Program-made: the position numbers and the translations under genes | Assembly (NCBI GenBank): GCA_945864305.1 | Contig: CAMBAJ010000013.1 | Location: 1-41,040 of the forward strand | Direction: 5' to 3' | DNA: 41,040 bases | Source: an uncultured Clostridia bacterium | GTDB lineage: Bacteria > Bacillota > Clostridia > Oscillospirales > Oscillospiraceae | The notes under the pieces: generated by a model | The model's database searches: none | What the model saw: only the letters and a program-made list of their open reading frames with translations | What the model was told of the DNA's origin: nothing | Part shown: positions 1-9,116 of the stretch, piece after piece | Layout of the letters: each line of letters starts with the position of its first letter | Position numbering within the stretch: position 1 is the stretch's first letter

Positions 1-1586
1 CCCCGCCCCACCACGACATCTACTCCATTGAGGACCTGGCCCAGCTGATCTACGACCTGAAAAACGCCAACCGCCATGCCCGCATCAGCGTGAAGCTGGT
101 ATCCGAGGCGGGCGTGGGCACCATCGCCGCCGGCGTCGCCAAGGCCGGCGCCCAGGTGGTGCTGATCTCCGGCCACGATGGCGGCACCGGCGCCGCCCCC
201 AAGAGCTCCATTCAGGGCGCCGGTCTGCCCTGGGAGCTGGGTGTGGCGGAGGCCCACCAGACCCTGATCCAGAACGGCCTGCGCAGCCAGGTGGTCATTG
301 AGGCCGACGGCAAGCTGATGACCGGCCGGGACGTAGCCATCGCCTGCATGCTGGGTGCCGAGGAATTCGGCTTCGCCACCGCGCCGCTGGTGGCCCTGGG
401 CTGCTGCATGATGCGGGTTTGCAATCTGGACACCTGCCCCGCCGGCATCGCCACCCAGAATCCCCAGCTGCGCAAGCGCTTCTCCGGCAAGCCGGAATAC
501 ATCATCAATTTCATGGAATTCGTGGCCCAGGAACTGCGGGAGTACATGGCGAAGCTTGGTATCCGCACCGTGGATGAGCTGGTGGGCCGCAGCGACCTGC
601 TGCGGGTCCGGGAAAAGCTCATCACCCACCGGGCGGAAACGCTGGACCTCAGCGGCCTGCTCCAGAACCCCTACGGAGACCACGTCCCTCATTTCGATCC
701 CCAGGCAGCCTATGACTTCCACCTGGAAAAGAGCGTGGACGTCAGCGTCCTGCTGGAGAGGCTGGGCAAGAGCCTGAAGAGCAAGAAGTCCGGCAAGCTG
801 GACCTCCAGGTCTCCTCCACGGACCGTTCCTTCGGAACCCTGTTCGGCTCCGAGATCACCCGCACCTGCGGCAATTCCCTGCCGGACGACAGCTATGTCA
901 TCACCTGCCACGGCGGCGGCGGCCAGTCCTTCGGCGCCTTCATCCCCAAGGGATTGACCCTGGAGCTGGAGGGCGACTGCAACGACGGTTTGGGTAAGGG
1001 TCTCTCCGGCGGCAAGCTCATCGTCTACCCGCCCAAGGGCAGCAAATTCGATCCTGGTGAGAACATCATCGTGGGCAATGTAGCCCTGTACGGCGCCACC
1101 AGCGGCCAGGCGTTCATCAGCGGTATGGCCGGCGAACGCTTCTGCGTCCGAAACTCCGGCGCCGTGGCCGTGGTGGAGGGCGTGGGCGACCACGGCTGCG
1201 AGTACATGACCGGCGGCCGCTGCGTCATCCTGGGACCCACGGGCAAGAACTTCGCGGCCGGCATGTCCGGCGGCATCGCCTACGTGCTGGACGAGAACCA
1301 CGACCTGTACATGCGGCTGAACAAGGAACAGGTCCTGACGGACACCCTGACGGAGTCCCACGACATCCAGGAGCTGCGGAGCCTGATTGAGGCCCATGTG
1401 GCGGCCACCGGCTCCCCCCGGGGCAAGCAGATTCTGGCGGCCTTCAAGTCCTATGTCCCCTGCTTCAAGAAAGTCATGCCCAAGGACTACGACCGGATGC
1501 TGCGCTCCATCGCCCAGTACGAGGAAAAGGGCATGAGCCGCGATCAGGCCGAAATTGAAGCATTCTACGCCAACACAAAGGCTTGA
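1..1586 (+). CDS. gltB: Glutamate synthase large subunit, C-terminal part (gene begins before the window)
   Basis: About 528 C-terminal residues of a protein that is normally about 1500 residues long; the reading frame is already open at base 3, so the start lies outside. The FMN/synthase domain is recognised by the HHDIYSIEDLAQLIYDLK and SGHDGGTGAAPKSS stretches and by the cysteine-rich segment CNLDTCPAGIATQ, which in this family helps bind the 3Fe-4S cluster. The remainder (about residue 250 of the visible part onward) is the glycine-rich beta-helix (GXGXG) domain. The enzyme makes two glutamates from glutamine and 2-oxoglutarate. It sits 18 bases before gltD, so the two are surely co-transcribed. 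Identification is very secure; the glutaminase domain cannot be judged from here. Confidence 0.97.
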   Translation, partial: PPHHDIYSIEDLAQLIYDLKNANRHARISVKLVSEAGVGTIAAGVAKAGAQVVLISGHDGGTGAAPKSSIQGAGLPWELGVAEAHQTLIQNGLRSQVVIEADGKLMTGRDVAIACMLGAEEFGFATAPLVALGCCMMRVCNLDTCPAGIATQNPQLRKRFSGKPEYIINFMEFVAQELREYMAKLGIRTVDELVGRSDLLRVREKLITHRAETLDLSGLLQNPYGDHVPHFDPQAAYDFHLEKSVDVSVLLERLGKSLKSKKSGKLDLQVSSTDRSFGTLFGSEITRTCGNSLPDDSYVITCHGGGGQSFGAFIPKGLTLELEGDCNDGLGKGLSGGKLIVYPPKGSKFDPGENIIVGNVALYGATSGQAFISGMAGERFCVRNSGAVAVVEGVGDHGCEYMTGGRCVILGPTGKNFAAGMSGGIAYVLDENHDLYMRLNKEQVLTDTLTESHDIQELRSLIEAHVAATGSPRGKQILAAFKSYVPCFKKVMPKDYDRMLRSIAQYEEKGMSRDQAEIEAFYANTKA

Positions 1587-1604
1587 GAAAGGAGGGCGAA
1601 CACT

Positions 1605-3005
<1,401 letters not shown>

Positions 3006-3057
3006 GGAATTTAGAAATTTTCCGTCAAAATGGCAAAAGCCTTGTCAAAACCGCCCA

Positions 3058-3087
3058 TTGACGAAAGACACTTTGCAGTGGTAAAGT
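3058..3087 (+). promoter_or_regulatory. Likely sigma-A promoter of the ammonium transporter gene
   Basis: TTGACG at 3058-3063 and TAAAGT at 3082-3087 with an 18-base spacer. It lies in the gltD-amt gap and upstream of the hairpin at 3103, so that hairpin would be inside the amt leader. The -10 is only a partial match. Confidence 0.5.
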
Positions 3088-3102
3088 CATACCATCGTTA
3101 AG

Positions 3103-3153
3103 GCAAGGGCGCCTGTGAGAGGACATCTCTCAGGCGCCCTTGCTTTTTGTTTT
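3103..3153 (+). terminator. Terminator hairpin in the amt leader, possible attenuator
   Basis: Perfect 13-bp stem (3103-3115 with 3131-3143), a four-pair inner extension, a five-base loop and then TTTTTGTTTT. The amt ribosome binding site AGGAGGG starts one base after the U-run. It has all the features of an intrinsic terminator yet lies downstream of the likely amt promoter. It could therefore end gltBD transcripts, attenuate amt, or both. Confidence 0.75.
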
Positions 3154-3166
3154 AGGAGGGAAATTT

Positions 3167-4879
3167 ATGTATTCAGCTGTCAACACCATATGGGTCCTGT
3201 TGGGCGCGGCCCTGGTCTTCTTCATGCAGGCCGGTTTCGCCATGTGCGAGGCGGGCTTCACCCGTGCCAAGAACACCGGCAACATCCTGATGAAAAACCT
3301 GATGGACTTCTGCATTGGTACCCCCACCTACTGGATTTTGGGCTTCGGCCTCATGTTCGGCGGTGCCGGCGCCATCATCGGCGGCTTCGACCCCTTTGTT
3401 CTGGGCGACTATGCCGACGTGCTTCCCGCGGGCGTGCCCCTGTTCGCGTTCCTGATCTTCCAGACCGTGTTCTGCGCCACGGCTGCCACCATCGTCTCCG
3501 GCTCCATGGCGGAGCGCACCAAGTTCGTCTCCTACTGCATCTACTCCTTCTGCATCTCCGCTTTCATCTATCCCGTCTCCGGCCACTGGATCTGGGGCGG
3601 CGGCTGGCTGAGCCAGCTGGGCTTCCATGATTTCGCCGGTTCCACCGCGGTCCATATGGTGGGCGGTGTGTGCGCCGCCATCGGCGCCGCCTTCCTGGGT
3701 CCCCGCATCGGCAAGTATGACAAGGACGGCAACCCCCGCGCCATCATCGGCCACAACCTGTCCCTGGGCGCTCTGGGCGTGTTCATCCTGTGGTTCTGCT
3801 GGTTCGGCTTCAACGGCTGCTCCACCGTGGCCATGGATAGCGATGAGGCCCTGGTCTCCGCCGGTCTGATCTTCGTCAACACCAACCTGGCCGCCGCTGT
3901 GGCCTCCTGCGTCACCATGCTCTACACCTGGCTGCGCTATAAGAAGCCCGATGTCGGCATGACTCTCAACGCCGCTCTGGCTGGCCTGGTGGCCATCACC
4001 GCCGGGTGCGACGCCGTCTCTCCCGTGGGCGCCGCCATCATCGGCATTGCCGCCGGCCTGGTCCTCCCCATCTCTGTCAACTTCTTTGATTCCGTTGTGA
4101 AGATCGACGACCCTGTGGGCGCCATCTCCGTGCACGGCGTCTGCGGCGCCATGGGCACCATCCTCACCGGTCTGCTGGCCGTGGACGGCGGCCTATTCTA
4201 CGGCGGCGGCTTCCACTTCTTCCTGATCCAGTGCCTGGGCGTTCTGGCTACCGCTGTCTGGGCCGGTGTGATGATCACCATTGTGTTCACCGTCATCAAG
4301 CACACCATCGGCCTGCGGGTCTCCGCTGAGGAGGAGCTGAAGGGCCTGGATATCACCGAGCACGGCCTGCCCTCCGCTTACGGCGGCTTCGCCTTCGTCT
4401 ACGACGACACCCCCGCCGACCTCATCGCCGAGGCCACCGGCTCCATCCCCGTCAAGGAGGCTGTTCCCGTGGAGGTCGCCGCCGCTGCCGTGGAGCCCGC
4501 TCCCGTGGGTGGCGTGAAGATGACCAAGATCGACATTCTCTGCAAGATGGAGCGGTTCGACGCTTTGAAGCGGGCCATGTTCGACATCGGCATCACCGGC
4601 ATGACCGCCGTCAACGTCATGGGCTGCGGCGAGCAGCGGGGCAAGACTGAGGGCTACTTCCGCGGCGCCAAGGTGGAGGCCACCATGCTGCCCAGCATCC
4701 AGGTGTCCATCGTGGTCAGCAAGCTGCCCGTCTCCCTGGTGGTCAACACCGCCCGGAAGGTCCTCTACACCGGCAACATCGGCGACGGCAAGATTTTCAT
4801 CTCCAATGTGGAGAACGTCATCAAGGTCCGTACCGGCGAGCAGGGTTACGACGCTCTGCAGGACGAGGAGACGAAGTAA
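3167..4879 (+). CDS. amt: Ammonium transporter with fused C-terminal PII domain
   Basis: 570 residues from the ATG at 3167, chosen because AGGAGGG lies six bases upstream; an in-frame TTG at 3140 has no such site and lies inside the terminator stem. Residues 1 to about 415 form an Amt/MEP channel with many hydrophobic helices, the two pore histidines in STAVHMVGG and ISVHGVCGAMGT, and the aromatic SGHWIWGGGW region. After an Ala/Pro/Val-rich linker (about 425-449), residues 450-570 are a complete PII (GlnB/GlnK-like) domain: MTKIDILCKMERFDALKRA, a T-loop region with RGKTEGYFRGAK, and GNIGDGKIFISNVENVIKVRTGEQG. Ordinary Amt channels are gated by a separate GlnK; here sensor and channel are one polypeptide. 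Adjacent to gltBD. Amt-PII fusions are known but uncommon. Confidence 0.95.
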   Translation: MYSAVNTIWVLLGAALVFFMQAGFAMCEAGFTRAKNTGNILMKNLMDFCIGTPTYWILGFGLMFGGAGAIIGGFDPFVLGDYADVLPAGVPLFAFLIFQTVFCATAATIVSGSMAERTKFVSYCIYSFCISAFIYPVSGHWIWGGGWLSQLGFHDFAGSTAVHMVGGVCAAIGAAFLGPRIGKYDKDGNPRAIIGHNLSLGALGVFILWFCWFGFNGCSTVAMDSDEALVSAGLIFVNTNLAAAVASCVTMLYTWLRYKKPDVGMTLNAALAGLVAITAGCDAVSPVGAAIIGIAAGLVLPISVNFFDSVVKIDDPVGAISVHGVCGAMGTILTGLLAVDGGLFYGGGFHFFLIQCLGVLATAVWAGVMITIVFTVIKHTIGLRVSAEEELKGLDITEHGLPSAYGGFAFVYDDTPADLIAEATGSIPVKEAVPVEVAAAAVEPAPVGGVKMTKIDILCKMERFDALKRAMFDIGITGMTAVNVMGCGEQRGKTEGYFRGAKVEATMLPSIQVSIVVSKLPVSLVVNTARKVLYTGNIGDGKIFISNVENVIKVRTGEQGYDALQDEETK

Positions 4880-4927
4880 TCCTCCTATTCATCTGTCAGA
4901 TTTCCATTTTATAGATCACTCCCTTCC

Positions 4928-4958
4928 GGAAACAGCCGCCTCATAGGCGGCTGTTTCC
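4928..4958 (+). terminator. Hairpin after amt, probable terminator
   Basis: Perfect 14-bp stem (4928-4941 with 4945-4958) and a three-base loop, 48 bases after the amt stop. The following sequence is only moderately U-rich (CTGTTCTG), so termination may be imperfect. Confidence 0.6.
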
Positions 4959-5025
4959 CTGTTCTGCATAATTCTCCCGCTTTCCGGGAAACCTCCATGC
5001 AGAAAACATTCGGGAGGCAATCCTC

Positions 5026-5382
5026 ATGGACTATCTCAATGCATTCCTCTGCGGCGGCATTCTCTGCGCCATCGGACAAATTCTCATTGACAAAACCAAG
5101 CTGACGCCCGCCCGTATCCTGACGGGCTATGTGGTGGCGGGCGTGCTGCTCAGCGCTCTGGGGCTGTACCAGCCCCTGGTGGACTGGGGCGGCGCCGGAG
5201 CTACGGTGCCCCTGACCGGCTTCGGCCACTCCCTGGCCAAAGGCGTGGCAAAGGCCGTGGCGGAAAAGGGCTGGCTGGGCGTGTTCACCGGCGGTCTCAC
5301 AGCCACCGCCGGCGGCATCACGGCGGCGGTGGTGTTCGCCGTCATCATGGCGTTGATCTTCAAACCGGGCGATAAGCGGTAA
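5026..5382 (+). CDS. spoVAE: Stage V sporulation protein AE (SpoVAE/SpoVAEB family)
   Basis: 118 residues, the usual length. It has hydrophobic segments near residues 5-20, 32-50 and 90-112, and the family signatures IGQILIDKTKLTPARIL, GAGATVPLTGFG and TGGLTATAGGITAAV. SpoVA proteins form the inner spore-membrane channel for calcium-dipicolinate uptake and release. Normally spoVAE follows spoVAC and spoVAD; here it stands alone between amt and a lipoprotein gene, so its partners must be encoded elsewhere. The start has GGGAGG nine bases upstream. A strong terminator follows at once, so it is monocistronic. Confidence 0.93.
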   Translation: MDYLNAFLCGGILCAIGQILIDKTKLTPARILTGYVVAGVLLSALGLYQPLVDWGGAGATVPLTGFGHSLAKGVAKAVAEKGWLGVFTGGLTATAGGITAAVVFAVIMALIFKPGDKR

Positions 5383-5384
5383 AG

Positions 5385-5426
5385 CAAAACGCGGACGAGA
5401 TTTCGTCCGCGTTTTGTCTCTTTTTT
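5385..5426 (+). terminator. Intrinsic terminator after spoVAE
   Basis: Perfect stem of 14 pairs (5385-5398 with 5403-5416), a four-base loop and then TCTCTTTTTT. It begins three bases after the stop codon. Confidence 0.9.
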
Positions 5427-5441
5427 GTCATTATTTTGTTG

Positions 5442-5470
5442 TTCTTTCTTACCTTGGAACCTGTTATACT
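5442..5470 (+). promoter_or_regulatory. Likely extended -10 promoter of the lipoprotein gene
   Basis: TGTTATACT ends at 5470, giving an extended -10 (TG-N-TATACT). A weak -35 (TTCTTT) lies 17 bases further up. It sits between the spoVAE terminator and the next start. Confidence 0.5.
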
Positions 5471-5507
5471 AAGACAGCAAAATCATTCGACAGAAAGGAC
5501 TCTTTTC

Positions 5508-6758
5508 ATGCATCGCCTGATTGCTCTTTTTTTATCGCTGGTGTTGATTGTTTCTCTCACCGCCTGCGGCGGCAGTATCTCGCAGGACAGTCCGTCCACG
5601 GCTCCCGCCGATGAAGCCCCCGCCGGTTCCGCCGCGGAGGAGCCGGAACCGGAACCCGCTCCGGAGCCGGAGCCCTACGATATCATCTCTCCCACCGTCA
5701 TGCCGGAGGGCGGCAGCCGGGACGGCGTGACTTACGCGGCCTATGACGGCGTTGTGGAGCACCTGTTCTTCCACCCCGTGGTGGCCTACCCGGAGCTGGC
5801 CTTCGACGGGGACAACCAGGCCAACGGCATTGACGATTACATGGTCACGGTGGATGAATACAACAAAATTCTGCAAAGCGTCTACGACAAGGGCTATGTC
5901 CTGGTAGACATCAACGACGTCTGGAGCGAGACCACCGGTGAGGACGGCCAGCCCAGAATGGTGAAGAACACCCTGTATCTGCCGGAGGGCAAAAAGCCCC
6001 TGGTCCTCTCCTACGACGACACCAACTACTACCCCTATATGCTGGAAAACGGCTTCACCTACAAGCTCATCCTCGGGGATGACGGGAAGATCGCCTCCTG
6101 GGGTAGGGACCCCCAGGGCAATGAGGTGGTGAGCCGGGACCTGGACGCCATCCCCATCCTGGACAAATTTGTGGAGGAGCATCCGGACTTCTCCCCCTTC
6201 GGGGCCAAGGGTTGCCTGAGCCTCACCGGCTACTGCGGCATTCTGGGCTACCGCACCCAGACCGACAGCGCCAACCAGACGCCGGAGTTCGAGGCCAACC
6301 GACAAAAAGAGCGGGAAGCCGTGGCGCCTATCATCGCGGAGCTGAAGCGCACCGGCTGGACTTTCGGCAGCCACACCTGGGGGCACATCCGCCTGGGCAC
6401 CAAGAGCCTGGAGTCCATCCAGGCGGATACCCGGAAGTGGTTTGACGAGGTGGGCAGTCTGGTGGGCCCCACCGCCATTTTGTTCTATCCCCACGGGGAG
6501 CGCCCCGACGGCAACGACTGGCAGAACACCGGCCCGGTGTTCCAGTATCTCCAGAGTCAGGGCTTCCGGGTGTTCTGCTCCGTGGGCATTGAGAGCTTCA
6601 GCTATATCAAAAAGGACATCTGCGCGGTCATCTGCGACCGGCTCCACCCCGACGGCACCACCCTGCGCCGCTCCCGGGAGCGGTACTTGCAATTCTATGA
6701 TGCCAAGGATATTATAGATTTAGAGGTCCGCCCCCAGCGGGGTGTGAGCTGGCAGTAA
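5508..6758 (+). CDS. Lipoprotein with polysaccharide deacetylase-like domain
   Basis: 416 residues from the ATG at 5508, preceded by AGAAAGGA. This start gives a textbook lipoprotein signal: basic MHR, a hydrophobic core, lipobox LTAC with Cys20, then an acidic Glu/Pro-rich spacer (about residues 35-62). The globular part resembles the NodB/CE4 fold: SYDD at 168-171 fits the catalytic aspartate motif, HTWGH at 289-293 fits the metal-binding HxxxH motif, and a strand with LFYPHGERPDGN follows. CE4 enzymes remove acetyl groups from cell-wall or capsular sugars. The protein should be anchored outside the membrane. Substrate unknown; peptidoglycan is an inference. It has its own promoter and no partner genes. 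Confidence 0.8.
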   Translation: MHRLIALFLSLVLIVSLTACGGSISQDSPSTAPADEAPAGSAAEEPEPEPAPEPEPYDIISPTVMPEGGSRDGVTYAAYDGVVEHLFFHPVVAYPELAFDGDNQANGIDDYMVTVDEYNKILQSVYDKGYVLVDINDVWSETTGEDGQPRMVKNTLYLPEGKKPLVLSYDDTNYYPYMLENGFTYKLILGDDGKIASWGRDPQGNEVVSRDLDAIPILDKFVEEHPDFSPFGAKGCLSLTGYCGILGYRTQTDSANQTPEFEANRQKEREAVAPIIAELKRTGWTFGSHTWGHIRLGTKSLESIQADTRKWFDEVGSLVGPTAILFYPHGERPDGNDWQNTGPVFQYLQSQGFRVFCSVGIESFSYIKKDICAVICDRLHPDGTTLRRSRERYLQFYDAKDIIDLEVRPQRGVSWQ

Positions 6759-6819
6759 CATCAATTTCCGGACCTCCATGGCGCTTTTTCTGTGAATCCA
6801 TCATCAAAGGAGCATCATT

Positions 6820-7212
6820 ATGACCCGTGAAGAACTGAAAGCCGCGGCCGTGGCCATGCTGGACCGGGCTTACATCCCCTATTCCCACTTCCCGGTGGGC
6901 GCCGCCCTGGAGTGCAGCGACGGCACCGTTTTCACCGGCTGCAACATCGAAAACGCCGCTTACTCCCCCACCATCTGCGCCGAGCGCACCGCCGTGGCCA
7001 AGGCCGTCAGCGAAGGCCACACCGACTTTGTCCGCATCGTGGTGGCCGGGCGCAGCAAGGACTACTGCGTGCCCTGCGCCGTCTGCCGCCAGGTGCTGCG
7101 GGAGTTCGCCCCGGACATCGAGGTCATCTGTCTCAACGGCGCCGGAGAGGAAAAGGTCTTCACCCTGCCGGAGCTGCTGCCCCACAGCTTCGGACCGGAG
7201 TTTCTGGCATGA
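6820..7212 (+). CDS. cdd: Cytidine deaminase
   Basis: 130 residues, the standard length of the small tetrameric enzyme that converts cytidine or deoxycytidine to uridine or deoxyuridine. The zinc ligands are at the canonical places: Cys53 with Glu55 (the proton shuttle) in TICAERTA, and Cys86 and Cys89 in PCAVCRQ. The substrate-binding stretch FTGCNIENAAY is intact. AAAGGAG precedes the ATG. The stop overlaps the next gene start. Its product fits the nucleoside importer, deoC and deoD located about 14 kb downstream on the other strand. Confidence 0.97.
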   Translation: MTREELKAAAVAMLDRAYIPYSHFPVGAALECSDGTVFTGCNIENAAYSPTICAERTAVAKAVSEGHTDFVRIVVAGRSKDYCVPCAVCRQVLREFAPDIEVICLNGAGEEKVFTLPELLPHSFGPEFLA

Positions 7213-7451
7213 AGCTGACGGATGAGGAAGTGGCGGCCCGCCTGGCCGCCGCGCCGGACCACGACGTCTGCGTCCTGCGCATCGAAGACGGGGACTTCGG
7301 CTGCGAGGAGCACCGGGACCCCGCCCCGCTGTGGCTGCTGTGCCAGACCGCGGACGGGAAGAAGTTCTCCCTGGATATTCCGGAGACCCGGGTGGAGGCT
7401 CTGGGGCTCACCGAGGGCTGCACCTGCCGGCGAGAGGACCTCCACGCCTGA
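7209..7451 (+). CDS. Small protein of unknown function, coupled to cdd
   Basis: 80 residues starting MKLTDEEVAARLAAAPDHD. The ATG overlaps the cdd stop in an ATGA arrangement, so translation is probably coupled. The protein is soluble, acidic and has five cysteines (one in GDFGCEEH, one in LWLLCQT, two in GCTCRRED near the end). The pair spacing and the short beta-rich look could suit a small metal-binding or OB-like fold, but this is a guess. No family recognised. The bidirectional terminator at 7510 closes the unit. Confidence 0.7.
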   Translation: MKLTDEEVAARLAAAPDHDVCVLRIEDGDFGCEEHRDPAPLWLLCQTADGKKFSLDIPETRVEALGLTEGCTCRREDLHA

Positions 7452-7509
7452 ACCGGGAGCCGAATCTATTTGCCCTTCAACAGCATAAAAAACCGGACAA
7501 ATCATGACA

Positions 7510-7543
7510 AAAGACGCGCTGCAGCAAACCGCAGCGCGTCTTT
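7510..7543. terminator. Shared bidirectional terminator
   Basis: Perfect 13-bp stem (7510-7522 with 7531-7543) and an eight-base loop, with A/T runs at both ends. It lies between the convergent cdd unit (plus) and the DUF2156-GNAT gene (minus), which ends at 7551. Confidence 0.75.
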
Positions 7544-7550
7544 CAGCGTA

Positions 7551-8954
7551 TTATACCAGCTTTTCAAAGTAGAAGAACGTCTCGTCGTCCCCGTTCTTCC
7601 GCATGCAGGAGGACAGCATCCTGTAGGACGCCTCATTCTCCTTGAAGCACTTGGCCACCACTCTCGTCAGGTGGACCTTATAGAGCGCCCATTCCGCCAC
7701 AGCGGCAAAGGCCTCCGTGCCGTAGCCATGGCCCGCGTAGGCCGTGTCAATGCGGCAGCCCAGCTCCGCGCCGCCCCGGAAGTCGAAGCGGTACAGCACC
7801 GCCTCGCCGATGAGCTTGCCATCCAGCCGGACGGCGAAATTCACCGCCTGTCGGTTCTCAAAGTCCCGCCGGGCCACCTCGAAGAAGCTGCGCTCCTCCA
7901 CGGGGCCACCCAGGCCACCCACGTCATCATAGCCCCACCAGCGGTTCCGGTCCGCATCCAAGACCAAGGCGTTGTAGGCGGGGATGTCCGCCTCCGTCAG
8001 CGCCGACAGGGTCAGCCGCTCCGTCTTCAGCTTCGGGATCTCCCGGACATGGCGGAACAGCTCATTCTGGGGTTCAAAGCAGTACTTGGGTGCCAGCTTG
8101 GCAGGGCCGTACTGTAGCTTGGAGGTCCGCAGTCCCCGGTCCGCCGCGTCGTCCTCCCGGTTGATCCACTGGCAGCCCTCACCAAAGGCCCCCGCGAACT
8201 CCTGGACCAGCGTGGGATAGACCCCCGTGTAGGAATACAGGGCTTTTTCGATGTGTATGATGAGGGTATCCCCGCACCGCTCCGCCAGAGATAGGGCGAT
8301 CAGCTTCTCCCCGTCGAACATGCCGCCGGCGATGAACCAGGGCTTGTCCACCATCCGCAGCATCTTCTTCGCCAGCTCCAGCTCATCCCGGGCCTTGGCA
8401 TTGTTTCCCTTGGGGAACTCCGCCTCATAGTCACGCCAGAACCGGTCGATGATGGCGCTGTCCGCGGCTGTCAGCCGCCGGAACTCCGCATGGGGCCACT
8501 GGGCCCGGAACTTTTTGATGTGGTTGCGCTGGCCGGAATAGCGCCGACCAGCAAACAACTGCAGATCCTGCTGGTAATATACATAATCCCGCCAGGTCCG
8601 GATGTCACTGACCCGGACATAGGGATAGCGGGCCAGCAGACGGGCCGCCTTGCACTCCGGCACCACCGAGACCACCGGTACCGTCCCCTGTTCCAGGCAG
8701 TACGTCTCAATGGCCTCCAGGGCGGTGTCCTCGTCTCCCTCCGGACCGGGGACCGGGTAGTCGAAGACCCATCGGCCCTCATGGGTGTTCCGGATGACCA
8801 GGCACCCGGCGATTTCCGCCCACGCCGGATGCAGCACAGGCCTCCACATCAGCTTCGTGCCCACGGAGTACTCGCAAAGGCCGTATTGACAGTTCTTGTA
8901 ATATTTCCGCAGCTTCCCGCCGTCTTGTTTCGTCACCGGCTTAAATTCAAGCAT
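7551..8954 (-). CDS. DUF2156 (phosphatidylglycerol lysyltransferase C-domain-like) and GNAT acetyltransferase fusion
   Basis: 467 residues in two parts. Residues 1 to about 295 resemble the DUF2156 domain found at the C-terminus of MprF-type aminoacyl transferases (tandem GNAT folds): RNHIKKFRAQWPHAEFR, IDRFWRDYEAEFP, and YPTLVQEFAGAF followed by WINREDDAADRGLRTSK. Residues about 308-467 are a RimJ/RimL-like GNAT domain: KTERLTLSALTEADIPAYN, LIGEAVLYRF, and the acetyl-CoA loop YAGHGYGTEAFAAV. The family may use an activated amino acid or acetyl-CoA; the acceptor is unknown. AAAGGATG precedes the start. It is monocistronic, with its own promoter at 8987-9016. Confidence 0.8.
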   Translation of the reverse strand: MLEFKPVTKQDGGKLRKYYKNCQYGLCEYSVGTKLMWRPVLHPAWAEIAGCLVIRNTHEGRWVFDYPVPGPEGDEDTALEAIETYCLEQGTVPVVSVVPECKAARLLARYPYVRVSDIRTWRDYVYYQQDLQLFAGRRYSGQRNHIKKFRAQWPHAEFRRLTAADSAIIDRFWRDYEAEFPKGNNAKARDELELAKKMLRMVDKPWFIAGGMFDGEKLIALSLAERCGDTLIIHIEKALYSYTGVYPTLVQEFAGAFGEGCQWINREDDAADRGLRTSKLQYGPAKLAPKYCFEPQNELFRHVREIPKLKTERLTLSALTEADIPAYNALVLDADRNRWWGYDDVGGLGGPVEERSFFEVARRDFENRQAVNFAVRLDGKLIGEAVLYRFDFRGGAELGCRIDTAYAGHGYGTEAFAAVAEWALYKVHLTRVVAKCFKENEASYRMLSSCMRKNGDDETFFYFEKLV

Positions 8955-8986
8955 ATCATCATCCTTTTCGTGATTTCGTTATATTT

Positions 8987-9016
8987 TTTATAGAACAGCA
9001 CCATTTTTTTGTTCAA
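8987..9016 (-). promoter_or_regulatory. Likely promoter of the DUF2156-GNAT gene
   Basis: Read on the minus strand: TTGAAC (9016-9011), an 18-base spacer and TATAAA (8992-8987). It sits 33 bases before the start codon and is back-to-back with the promoter of the symporter gene. Confidence 0.55.
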
Positions 9017-9031
9017 AAGGTGCAATTTTTC

Positions 9032-9060
9032 TTGACGAGCATCGTAAAGTATAGTATGCT
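9032..9060 (+). promoter_or_regulatory. Promoter of the NSS symporter gene
   Basis: TTGACG at 9032-9037, a 17-base spacer and TATGCT at 9055-9060. It lies 57 bases before the ATG at 9117. Confidence 0.65.
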
Positions 9061-9116
9061 CTATGCATGTTTCGAATAGCGCATATGATTTTTTTAATGA
9101 GAGAGGAGAACGAACA

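Noticed and set aside
3173-4135. Long minus-strand open frame opposite amt
   Set aside because: His/Gly/Asp-rich, low-complexity product; antisense shadow of a GC-rich gene. The plus strand has clear Amt motifs and a ribosome site.
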